Shown here: one piece after another, positions 7,323-15,244 of the stretch | Layout: the number at the start of each line of letters is the position of its first letter | Numbering within the stretch: position 1 is the first letter of the stretch | Source of the DNA: JADFUS01 sp964600025 | Lineage (GTDB): Bacteria > Bacteroidota > Bacteroidia > Bacteroidales > Rikenellaceae | Assembly (NCBI GenBank): GCA_964600025.1 | Contig: CAZRHJ010000025.1 | Coordinates: 1-27,959 of the forward strand | Length of the DNA: 27,959 bases | Direction of reading: 5' to 3' | Program-made: the position numbers and the translations under genes | The notes under the pieces: model-generated | Told to the model about the DNA's origin: nothing | Database searches by the model: none | The model's input: the letters and a program-made list of their open reading frames with translations, nothing else

Positions 7323-10037
7323 TTATTCTTGTTCCAAAGCAGCGTGAGCAGCAGCCAAACAAGCGATTGGCACACGGAATGGAGAACAAGAAACATAGTC
7401 AAGACCAGCAGCGTGACAGAATTTCACACTTGCAGGGTCGCCACCGTGTTCACCACAAATACCGCATTTCAAATTCTCACGTTCGTCACGTCCCAACTGA
7501 ACAGCATTACGAATCAAAGTACCAACACCTTTTTTATCAATAGTTTGGAATGGGTCAGCTTTGATAAGACCTTTACGCAAATACTCAGGTAAGAATTTAT
7601 TAGCATCGTCACGAGAGAAACCAAGAGTCATCTGAGTCAAGTCATTTGTACCAAATGAGAAGAACTGAGCAACAGATGCAATATCATTAGCAGTAATTGC
7701 AGCACGAGGTACTTCAATCATAGTTCCAACCAAATAATCTATTTTATCGTGTCTTTCTAAGAACAAAGAACGAGCTGTATGGTCGATAATCTCTTTTTGG
7801 TAACGCAATTCTTTGTGATTACCAACAAGAGGAACCATAATCTCAACTTTAACTTTCTTACCTGCCTTAGAAACATTCATTGCAGCTTCCAACAAAGCAC
7901 GTGCTTGCATTTCGGTAATTTCTGGATAAGTGTTACCCAAACGACAACCACGGTGACCAAGCATAGGGTTTTGCTCCATAAGTTGTTCAACTTTTGTGTG
8001 AATATACTCATAAGGAACGCCCATAATATCAGCCAAATCACGTTGTTCTTTCTCGTGATGAGGAACGAACTCGTGCAAAGGTGGGTCTAATAAACGAACA
8101 GTAACAGGGTGTCCGTTCATAGCATTGAAAATTCCTTCAAAGTCGCTACGTTGCATAGGAAGCAATTTGCCAAGTGCAGAACGACGACCATCTTCATTTT
8201 CAGCCAAAATCATTTCACGAACAGCCATAATTCTGTCGCCCTCAAAGAACATATGCTCAGTACGGCACAAACCAATACCTTCTGCTCCAAATCCCAACGC
8301 AACTTCTGCATCGTGAGGAGTGTCAGCATTAGCTCTAACTTTCAAGTGAGAATATTTACGGCTCAAATCCAACAAAACTTTCAAATCTTCTGACAAATCA
8401 GCTTCTTTTGTCATAACTTTACCTTTGTAAATCTCGCCAGTAGAACCATTCAAAGAAATCCAATCACCTTCAATCAAAATATCTTGACCAATTTTCATTT
8501 CACGAGCTTTGTAGTCGATTTTCAACTCACCAGCACCAGAAACACAGCATTTACCCATACCACGAGCCACAACAGCAGCGTGAGAAGTCATACCGCCACG
8601 AGCAGTCAAAATACCGTTAGCCACAACCATACCTTTCAAATCCTCAGGAGAAGTTTCGATACGAACCAAAATAGAGTTTTCGTATTTCTCACAATCCTCA
8701 GCAAAGAATACAATCTGACCAGTAGCAGCACCAGGACTTGCAGGAAGACCTTTTGTCAAAACCTCAGCACTATTGATAGCCTCTTTATCGAATACAGGGT
8801 GTAGAAGTTCGTCAAGTTTAGCAGGTTCACAACGCAAAACAGCTTGTTTCTCGTCGATAAAGCCTTCACGAAGCATCTCCATAGCAATTCTAACCATAGC
8901 AGCACCAGTACGCTTACCGTTACGAGTTTGCAACATCCACAATTTACCATCTTGGATAGTAAACTCAATATCTTGCATATCTTTGAAATAGTCTTCCAAA
9001 CCATTTTGAATATCAAAAAGTTCTTTGAAAGCAGTTGGCATAACCTCTTCCAAAGAAGGATATTTAGAAGCACGATCTTCTTCCGAGATATTTTGAAGTT
9101 TAGCCCAACGGCGTGAACCCTCCAAAGTAATTTCTTGTGGAGTACGGATACCAGCAACAACGTCTTCACCTTGAGCATTAACCAAATACTCACCATTAAA
9201 AATACGCTCACCAGTAGCAGAGTCACGAGTAAAAGCAACACCAGTAGCAGAGTTTTCACCCATATTACCGAATACCATTGCTTGAACAGTAACAGCAGTA
9301 CCCCATTCAGCAGGGTATTTGTTCATTTCACGATACAAAATAGCTCTTTCGTTCATCCAGCTATCAAATACTGCACAAACAGCACCCCACAACTGCTCGT
9401 AAGGGTCGTTAGGAAACTCTGAGCCAGTTTCTCTTTTAACAGCTTGTTTGAAAAGCGTAACAAGTTCTTTCAAATCCTCGGTTGTAAGTTCTGTATCGGA
9501 TTTAACGCCTCTTGCATTTTTAATATTTTGAATAATAACCTCAAATGGATCTTCATCTTCTTTTGATTGAGGTTTCATACCAAGTACAACATCACCGTAC
9601 ATTTGTACGAAACGACGGTATGAATCCCACGCAAAACGAGCGTTACCACTTCTTTTTGCAAGAGCCTCAACAGTATCGTCGTTAATACCCAAGTTCAAGA
9701 TAGTATCCATCATACCTGGCATAGATACTCTTGCACCAGAACGAACAGACACCAACAAAGGGTTTTCTTTACTTCCGAATACTGTGCCAGTAGCTTCTTC
9801 TACTTTTTTAAGTGCTGCCAAAACTTCTGGCTCACACAAAGAAACCACTTTTTTCTGACCTAATTGAAAATACTCATTACAAACATCTGTTGTAATAGTA
9901 AATCCAGGAGGGACAGGCACACCAATCAAGTTCATTTCAGCCAAATTGGCACCTTTACCGCCTAACAATTCTTTCATCTTTCCGTTTCCTTCAGCCTTCT
10001 TGTCGCCGAAGCAAAAGACACGTTTTACATTTGTCAT
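7323..10037 (-). CDS. ppdK: Pyruvate, phosphate dikinase
   Basis: The enzyme interconverts pyruvate, ATP and phosphate with phosphoenolpyruvate, AMP and pyrophosphate in the cytoplasm, linking glycolysis and PEP synthesis. At 904 residues it has the usual length. The domains are in order: an N-terminal ATP-grasp part (LLGGKGANLAEM at 24-35, SVRSGARVSMPGMMDT at 97-112), the swivelling phosphohistidine domain (GGMTSHAAVVARGMG at 481-495, catalytic His486, with Thr484 at the position phosphorylated in regulated homologues), and a PEP-binding barrel (LCRTEHMFFEGDR, SFGTNDLTQMTLGFSRDD, CGICGEHGG with the likely acid Cys861). No gene for a PPDK regulatory protein is in the window. A -7 box lies 37 bases upstream and a terminator at 7226-7261, so it is probably transcribed alone. 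Confidence 0.97.
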   Translation of the reverse strand: MTNVKRVFCFGDKKAEGNGKMKELLGGKGANLAEMNLIGVPVPPGFTITTDVCNEYFQLGQKKVVSLCEPEVLAALKKVEEATGTVFGSKENPLLVSVRSGARVSMPGMMDTILNLGINDDTVEALAKRSGNARFAWDSYRRFVQMYGDVVLGMKPQSKEDEDPFEVIIQNIKNARGVKSDTELTTEDLKELVTLFKQAVKRETGSEFPNDPYEQLWGAVCAVFDSWMNERAILYREMNKYPAEWGTAVTVQAMVFGNMGENSATGVAFTRDSATGERIFNGEYLVNAQGEDVVAGIRTPQEITLEGSRRWAKLQNISEEDRASKYPSLEEVMPTAFKELFDIQNGLEDYFKDMQDIEFTIQDGKLWMLQTRNGKRTGAAMVRIAMEMLREGFIDEKQAVLRCEPAKLDELLHPVFDKEAINSAEVLTKGLPASPGAATGQIVFFAEDCEKYENSILVRIETSPEDLKGMVVANGILTARGGMTSHAAVVARGMGKCCVSGAGELKIDYKAREMKIGQDILIEGDWISLNGSTGEIYKGKVMTKEADLSEDLKVLLDLSRKYSHLKVRANADTPHDAEVALGFGAEGIGLCRTEHMFFEGDRIMAVREMILAENEDGRRSALGKLLPMQRSDFEGIFNAMNGHPVTVRLLDPPLHEFVPHHEKEQRDLADIMGVPYEYIHTKVEQLMEQNPMLGHRGCRLGNTYPEITEMQARALLEAAMNVSKAGKKVKVEIMVPLVGNHKELRYQKEIIDHTARSLFLERHDKIDYLVGTMIEVPRAAITANDIASVAQFFSFGTNDLTQMTLGFSRDDANKFLPEYLRKGLIKADPFQTIDKKGVGTLIRNAVQLGRDERENLKCGICGEHGGDPASVKFCHAAGLDYVSCSPFRVPIACLAAAHAALEQE

Positions 10038-10073
10038 AAGAATTTATTTTTATATTTTAACCTAATAAGTTCC

Positions 10074-10081
10074 CAAAGTTA
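10074..10081 (-). promoter_or_regulatory. -7 box of ppdK
   Basis: TAACTTTG on the minus strand matches TAnnTTTG, 37 bases upstream of the ppdK ATG. No clear TTTG is found 19-21 bases further up, so the promoter is supported by the -7 box only. Confidence 0.45.
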
Positions 10082-10270
10082 AATATTTTTTCTGTCATAT
10101 TAAAATTTTAACCATATAATTTTTAAATTTTTAGCAATACAATATCTATAATTTTTAATTGGTTTGAAATATAAAGCATAAAAACCTAAGACAATCTGTT
10201 ATATATAATACAAAGTGTATAATACTTTTATTTTTTCTAAGTTTTTCGTAAAAACAAAAACACCACAAAT

Positions 10271-10288
10271 ATCCCTACAAATAGGGAT
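10271..10288. promoter_or_regulatory. Candidate operator of feoAB
   Basis: ATCCCTA, four bases, TAGGGAT form a perfect 7-4-7 inverted repeat that touches the -33 box of the feoAB promoter. Placement suggests a binding site for a dimeric regulator, plausibly a metal-responsive repressor because the gene is an iron transporter. The repeat is not a match I recognise to the Fur or DtxR consensus. Confidence 0.45.
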
Positions 10289-10318
10289 TGATTATATGGA
10301 AAAAACTAAGTACTTTTG
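10288..10318 (+). promoter_or_regulatory. Promoter of feoAB
   Basis: TTG at 10288-10290 and TACTTTTG at 10311-10318 match the Bacteroidota -33 and -7 boxes with a 20-base spacer. Transcription would start near 10325, which places the ATG at 10386 as the first usable start of feoAB. Confidence 0.65.
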
Positions 10319-10385
10319 TAAAATTAATATAGAATCGCAAAATCAGATAATTTTCAAGAGAATTATCGTAGAGAAATACAAACAA

Positions 10386-12854
10386 ATGAACCTATCCGAA
10401 CTAAATAGTGGCGAAAGTGCAATAATCACCAAAGTGAATGGTGAAGGAGATTTCAGAAAGAGAATTACAGAAATGGGCTTTGTCAAAGGACAAAGAGTTT
10501 TTGTTATCAAGAATGCTCCTCTAAAAGACCCTATCGAATACCGCCTAATGGGCTATGAAATTTCGCTTAGACGAAGCGAAGCATCACTCGTAGAAGTTTC
10601 GACCGAAGATATAAGTAACGCCGAAACCGTAAGCCCACAAACTTTTGAAACAATTATAAACACTCACACAAACACGAATGACAAAAAAATAAAAGTAGCA
10701 CTTGTTGGCAACCCTAACTGTGGCAAAACTACTTTATTCAATCTTATTTCGGGATTACACGAGAGAGTTGGGAACTACTCTGGTGTAACTGTTGGAGCAA
10801 AAAGTGCGAGTATAGATTTTGAGGGATACAATATAGAATTTACAGACCTTCCCGGCACTTATTCTCTTTCGGCATATTCGCCAGAGGAGATATACGTGAG
10901 AGAGCATATTGCCGAAAAAAATCCAGATATTATCGTAAACGTGCTTGACTCTACAAATTTGGAGCGTAACCTATATCTTACAACACAATTAATAGACATA
11001 GAAGCTCCTCTTGTAATTGCTCTAAATATGTATGATGAATTTCAGAAAATTGGCGACAAATTCAATCACGAAACAATGGGAGAATTGCTAAATGCAACAA
11101 TAATCCCAACTGTTGCCAAACGTGAAAGAGGTGTCATAAACCTACTTCGTGGAATTATCCAAAAATACGAATCTCTATCTACAAACACAAAATCAATAGA
11201 GATAAACTATGGTATTTACAACGAAAAACATATCAAAACCGTAATTGATTTAATTTCTGAACATAACACCACAAAATATCCCAATAGGTTTGTTGCTATC
11301 AAACTTCTTGAAGGGGACAGTGTTATGGTCAAAGACATAGAATCCGAAGAATTACTCGAAAAAATAAAAGTCGAACAAAACAAAATTTTTCAAGAGAATG
11401 GAGAAATTAGCGAAACTGTATTTACAGACGCACGTTACGGATTTATAAGTGGAGCATTAAAAGAAACTTACAAAAAAAGCCTAAAACAAAGAAACTGTTA
11501 TTCTCACCGTATAGACTACGTTTTGACAGACAAGTATTTTAGTTTTCCAATATTTTTGGGCATTATGTGGTTGATTTTCTACGGTACTTTCACTCTGGGC
11601 GAATATCCAATGATGCTCATTGAAAAACTCATCGAATACCTACAAGAATTTTCAAATATGATGCTACCCGAGGGGGCAATCAATGATTTGATAACAAATG
11701 GTATAATCGGAGGTGTTGGCAGTGTAATTGTATTTCTTCCAAACATTCTGCTATTGTTTTTGTTTATATCTATTTTGGAGGACACTGGATATATGGCACG
11801 AGCAGCGTTTATTATGGACAAACTAATGCACAGAATTGGACTTCACGGCAAGTCGTTTATTCCTCTTGTAATGGGGTTTGGTTGTAGTGTTCCAGCTGTT
11901 ATGGCTACTCGAATTATCGAAAGCAAAGACAACAGAATTCTCACAATGCTAATAACGCCATTTATGTCGTGCAGTGCAAAACTACCTGTATATATACTTA
12001 TTCTCGGAACATTCTTCCCCGAAAATGCAGGTAATTTACTATTTGTAATATATTTCTTAGGGATTTTAGTAGCAATCGGGACATCAATTCTGTTCAATAA
12101 ATTTATTTTTAAAGGACAAGACAAACCTTTTGTTATGGAACTTCCTCCATACCGTATGCCATACTTCAAGAGCAGTATGAAACATATGTGGCTAAAAGGC
12201 TCACAGTATCTACAAAAAATGGGTGGTATAATTCTTGTAGCAGTGGTAATTATATGGGTACTGAGCTATTATCCTCAAAATCCAGCTATTACAGAGAAAT
12301 ACAACCAAGAAAAAGCAGTAGTTGAGAATTTATACCAACAAACTATCCAACAAACAAACTCTCCACTAATTGCTCAACAACAAAAAGATTCGGTTATGCA
12401 AATCATCAACACGCAGCACGAATCCGAACAGCTAAACAACAGTTATTTGGCACAAATGGGCAAATTAATCGAACCAGTTGTTCGTCCTTTGGGTTTTGAT
12501 TGGAAAATGGGAGTGTGTCTAACGGCAGGTGTTGCAGCCAAAGAAATTATTGTTTCGACAATGGGAGTCATAAATCAAGCAGACACCGAAGAGACAGATG
12601 ACGGTTCATCACCACTACAAAGAGCATTACGAAGTGCCAAAAACGACAAAGGAGAATTTGTGTATAACAAAGCAACAGGTATTTCGTTTTTGATATTTAC
12701 ACTAATATATTTCCCTTGCATAGCCACAGTAACAGCAATTCGCAAAGAAAGTGGACACGCAAAATGGTTACTTTTGACAGTATTCTACTCTACTGGTCTT
12801 GCTTGGGTAATGAGTTTTATATTTTATAATATTGCTAAATTCTTTTTATTATGA
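10386..12854 (+). CDS. feoB: Ferrous iron transport protein, FeoA-FeoB fusion
   Basis: This inner-membrane protein imports Fe(II). Residues 1-72 form an SH3-like FeoA domain (LSELNSGESAIITKV, ITEMGFVKGQRVFVI). The FeoB G domain follows, with G1 GNPNCGKTT (108-116), the switch YSGVTVGAK (131-139), G3 DLPGTYS (154-160) and G4 NMYDE (214-218). The membrane part carries the conserved gate sequences GFGCSVPAVMATR and PFMSCSAKLP, and TAGVAAKEIIVSTMG near the end. The frame opens 57 codons earlier, but the promoter boxes (10288-10318) lie inside that extension, and FeoA homology begins at the ATG used here. The 822-residue length fits the fused form common in Bacteroidota. It ends in TGA overlapped by the next ATG (ATGA), with TAG as the following codon. 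Confidence 0.95.
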   Translation: MNLSELNSGESAIITKVNGEGDFRKRITEMGFVKGQRVFVIKNAPLKDPIEYRLMGYEISLRRSEASLVEVSTEDISNAETVSPQTFETIINTHTNTNDKKIKVALVGNPNCGKTTLFNLISGLHERVGNYSGVTVGAKSASIDFEGYNIEFTDLPGTYSLSAYSPEEIYVREHIAEKNPDIIVNVLDSTNLERNLYLTTQLIDIEAPLVIALNMYDEFQKIGDKFNHETMGELLNATIIPTVAKRERGVINLLRGIIQKYESLSTNTKSIEINYGIYNEKHIKTVIDLISEHNTTKYPNRFVAIKLLEGDSVMVKDIESEELLEKIKVEQNKIFQENGEISETVFTDARYGFISGALKETYKKSLKQRNCYSHRIDYVLTDKYFSFPIFLGIMWLIFYGTFTLGEYPMMLIEKLIEYLQEFSNMMLPEGAINDLITNGIIGGVGSVIVFLPNILLLFLFISILEDTGYMARAAFIMDKLMHRIGLHGKSFIPLVMGFGCSVPAVMATRIIESKDNRILTMLITPFMSCSAKLPVYILILGTFFPENAGNLLFVIYFLGILVAIGTSILFNKFIFKGQDKPFVMELPPYRMPYFKSSMKHMWLKGSQYLQKMGGIILVAVVIIWVLSYYPQNPAITEKYNQEKAVVENLYQQTIQQTNSPLIAQQQKDSVMQIINTQHESEQLNNSYLAQMGKLIEPVVRPLGFDWKMGVCLTAGVAAKEIIVSTMGVINQADTEETDDGSSPLQRALRSAKNDKGEFVYNKATGISFLIFTLIYFPCIATVTAIRKESGHAKWLLLTVFYSTGLAWVMSFIFYNIAKFFLL

Positions 12855-13000
12855 TAGAACAAATTTTAACCGTAGTAGTCATAGTTGCATTTATTGCACT
12901 TGGGATATTACTACACCGCAAAAACACAAAAAAAGGCTCTTGTGGCTGTGGTTGTTGTGGAGACAATCAAAACAATAATAATAACAAAAAAACACGCTAA
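12851..13000 (+). CDS. FeoB-associated Cys-rich membrane peptide
   Basis: This 49-residue product starts at an ATG overlapping the feoB stop codon (ATGA). Residues 3-21 are one hydrophobic helix (ILTVVVIVAFIALGILL), followed by a basic stretch and the cluster CGCGCC at 31-36, then an asparagine run (41-45) and a basic end. The layout matches the FeoB-associated Cys-rich family often encoded right after feoB, thought to help FeoB, possibly by handling iron on the cytosolic side; its biochemical role is not established. Four cysteines in six residues could bind a metal. The overlap implies coupled translation with FeoB. Confidence 0.85.
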   Translation: MIEQILTVVVIVAFIALGILLHRKNTKKGSCGCGCCGDNQNNNNNKKTR

Positions 13001-13003
13001 AAT

Positions 13004-13049
13004 ATTAATAAAAAAATCTACAACTAATGTTGTAGATTTTTTTATTAAT
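13004..13049. terminator. Bidirectional terminator between feoAB and the Stealth gene
   Basis: A perfect 21-bp inverted repeat (13004-13024 and 13029-13049) with a TAAT loop has core ATCTACAAC and runs of seven A or T, giving a stem with U-tract in both directions. It begins 4 bases after the Cys-rich peptide gene and overlaps the stop codon of the minus-strand gene (13045-13047), so it serves both convergent units. Confidence 0.9.
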
Positions 13050-14031
13050 ACTCAAACTTAGATTTTTTATTAAAATATCTTGCCATCAAACTTCGGGCTT
13101 TATCTCTATCCTTGTTTGTTGCATACTCATTATCGTTAAAACAAACCATCTTCATTCCAAATAGTTTTGCTCTTAACCAAAATTTAAAATCCAAATTCAA
13201 CAAACTTTTTTTAGAGAAATAACTCAACTGCAAAACATACAAACTATTGAAAAGAAATTGATTTAGTATAGTTTTAATTTTTGATGTCTTATCATTAATA
13301 ATGCACTTGGCATTTGAATTTTTAAGAGCATATAGGGCATAAATATGACGTTGCATATCCTGAGGGGTTCTAAATCTATTTGCCAACGTTTCGTCATACC
13401 ATTTAGAATATTTTTCTGAACATTCTTTTACAGAAGATTTCAAATATGGGTCTATTTGATGATTAGGCACAACGTTTCTATATTTATCCTCCAAACAACC
13501 TTCAAACAACTTATTCACAGAGTCTATTGTTTGATGATAAGTATCACTACTCTCATTATAAACCTGTTCACTTAGTTTGTCAAGTCTATAAATAGGTTTT
13601 CCAGCAGTATCAAAGAAAAAACTCGGAGATATTTTATTTGCAAAAAACATATCGTCGTTAGCATATATAAAATGCTCAGAGAGTCCCTCAATATTTTGTA
13701 TTCCCAATTCAATAGCACAAGAATTAAACAACGGCAAATATTTCTCGTCTATTATATCCTTATGGTCGATAATATGTATTTTTGGATTTTCAATATTCAA
13801 CCAATTAGGTATTTGAGAATCCGTAACTATATAAATATTATTTATCCAAGGGGCAAACATCTCAACAGACCGAAGAGAATACCTCAATTCGTTATTATCT
13901 ATATACCTACACTCACTCACAGATTGCGTATCTAACGCAATTTTAAAATTATTATCTAAATATTTGTCTTTTTTGTGTAGCCAATCAACATCTCCACTAT
14001 CGACCCACAAATATACCAAATCTATTTTCAT
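13045..14031 (-). CDS. Stealth-family sugar-phosphate transferase
   Basis: The 328-residue protein has the conserved regions of Stealth proteins, which transfer hexose-1-phosphate to build phosphate-linked capsular or surface polysaccharides. CR1 is IDLVYLWVDSGDVDW at 3-17. CR2 is the long block with IDNNELRYSLRSVEMFAPWI (44-63) through LSEHFIYANDDMFF (117-130). A CR3-like segment contains VVPNHQIDPYLK. CR1 reads VDSGD where I expect VDGSDP, a small departure. No signal peptide or membrane segment is seen, so it is cytosolic or membrane-associated. No other polysaccharide genes surround it. The acceptor is unknown. It is read in the same direction as the DUF3667 gene, 78 bases upstream, with no clear promoter between them. 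Confidence 0.88.
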   Translation of the reverse strand: MKIDLVYLWVDSGDVDWLHKKDKYLDNNFKIALDTQSVSECRYIDNNELRYSLRSVEMFAPWINNIYIVTDSQIPNWLNIENPKIHIIDHKDIIDEKYLPLFNSCAIELGIQNIEGLSEHFIYANDDMFFANKISPSFFFDTAGKPIYRLDKLSEQVYNESSDTYHQTIDSVNKLFEGCLEDKYRNVVPNHQIDPYLKSSVKECSEKYSKWYDETLANRFRTPQDMQRHIYALYALKNSNAKCIINDKTSKIKTILNQFLFNSLYVLQLSYFSKKSLLNLDFKFWLRAKLFGMKMVCFNDNEYATNKDRDKARSLMARYFNKKSKFEY

Positions 14032-14109
14032 ACTAATATTATATTATCAATTTAAAGCCCAAAAGCTATATTAAAAACGATACAAAATACAAATAAGTAT
14101 CCTACAAAA

Positions 14110-15141
14110 TTAATTCGTTCTAAGATAAATCACTACGACAAGCACAACAAACAACATAAGTAAAACCAAAAACAACAAAGCATAAGTCATTAACAACAAA
14201 AATATTGTCTTAGATAAAGATTTACCAAAAAATTGTTTTAAAGTTATTGTCAATATCAAAAAATCCAAAACTGGCTCAATAAAAATATTTGTATCTGAAA
14301 AAACAAATAAAACAGAAATAAACATTAACTGACCTTCTGTATAGAAAGTAAGAAACAAACTCTCTATATAAGATAGTTTTTCACCCCCAACTTTACGCTT
14401 AAATAACAGCATATAAAGAAAAGCAAAAAAAGGTAATAGTACCAATCTGTTTAGGGCTTCGTTATCCAAAAAAGCATTTCTTAGCGAATGAAACAAAGCA
14501 CTTATCGCAGGATTATTTTGAATAAACTCTTTGGGCAAAATATCATCATCTTTTTCAAAAAAATCAACAATATCATAAAAAGAATTATCAATACCTTTAC
14601 TTATTTCTTCTTTGTTTCGAATTTCAGTAGAATCAATATCCTGCACTTCTTCAAGTTCGTTATCAATCACAATTTGACTTGAAGATTTAGCTTCATAATT
14701 ATTTTTAACTCCTATAAACTCCGATTCAATAGCATAGATGGCAGACAATACAAACAAAAGAGGTAGTGGATTAAAATAATGAACCCTTCAGCCCTTCAAA
14801 AAATCCAAAATCATATAACCAGGACGAGTAAAGAGTTCTAAAATAGTTCTACCAAAGCCACCAGAAATATTATAAATACCACCTACTAAATTCGAAAAAA
14901 TATGAGATGAAGATAAAACACCTTCATTTCTATTTTGCCCACATCTTGGGCAATAATTAGCACTATGAACAGTTTTACAATTCAAACATATTGTTTGTTC
15001 AATATCTTTTTTGAGCTTCTCTGTCTTGAAGCCATTATACTGATATACCCTAAAAATTCTAATATATTTACGAATCTTTAACTTTATAAAACCCAAAAGT
15101 ATATTTATTTTTAATATAATATTTTTAAAATATTTTTTCAT
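14110..15141 (-). pseudogene. DUF3667 membrane protein, interrupted by in-frame TGA
   Basis: Two pieces in the same frame make one DUF3667-type protein. The first (from the ATG at 15139-15141) has a zinc ribbon CLNC-x8-CPRC followed by the family block TRPGYMILDFLKG. The TGA at 14788-14790 comes next, and the frame continues directly with RVHYFNPLPLLFVLSAIYAI, which is what normally follows in the family (roughly FLKGxRVxYFNPF). The rest has an acidic loop and about four hydrophobic membrane segments, ending in LRTN. A single base change (for example from AGA or GGA) would explain the stop. The remainder is undamaged, so the change is recent, a sequencing error, or bypassed by readthrough. 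An upstream GTG at 15148-15150 is a less likely start because the promoter lies close. Function of DUF3667 is unknown. Confidence 0.8.
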
Positions 15142-15159
15142 AAAACCCACTTATTTCTA

Positions 15160-15167
15160 CAAAGATA
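15160..15167 (-). promoter_or_regulatory. -7 box of the DUF3667 gene
   Basis: TATCTTTG on the minus strand is an exact TAnnTTTG match, 18 bases upstream of the ATG at 15139-15141. It implies a very short leader and favours that ATG over the GTG at 15148-15150. The -33 region is A/T-rich without a clear TTTG. Confidence 0.5.
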
Positions 15168-15184
15168 TATTTTTAATAATAATT

Positions 15185-15216
15185 AAAAGAAAAAAGCAGA
15201 TGAAAAATCATCTGCT
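15185..15216 (-). terminator. Terminator of the topA operon
   Basis: AGCAGATGA (15195-15203), four A, TCATCTGCT (15208-15216) form a perfect 9-bp stem. On the minus strand it is followed by TTTTTTCTTTT. It begins about 28 bases after the topA stop codon. Confidence 0.85.
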
Positions 15217-15244
15217 CATTATATAATATTACCCCCAAACAACT

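Larger units (their letters stand above)
10038..10385. other. Divergent intergenic region between ppdK and feoAB, 348 bp
   Basis: It holds the ppdK -7 box (10074-10081), a degenerate repeat-like stretch CTGTCATATTAAAATTTT (10092-10109), and the feoAB inverted repeat and promoter (10271-10318). A frame open from 10215 runs into feoAB but is read as non-coding because the promoter lies within it. I see no RNA gene here. Confidence 0.6.

Noticed and set aside
10215..10385. 57-codon N-terminal extension of FeoA-FeoB
   Set aside because: A promoter with both boxes lies within it, and FeoA similarity begins only at the ATG at 10386.
14788..14790. TGA used as a sense codon in this organism
   Set aside because: About 17 other genes are full length with no internal TGA and encode their tryptophans by TGG. 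One TGA in one gene is better explained as a nonsense change. The only TGA used as a stop (feoB) is followed directly by TAG, so that gene does not decide the matter.
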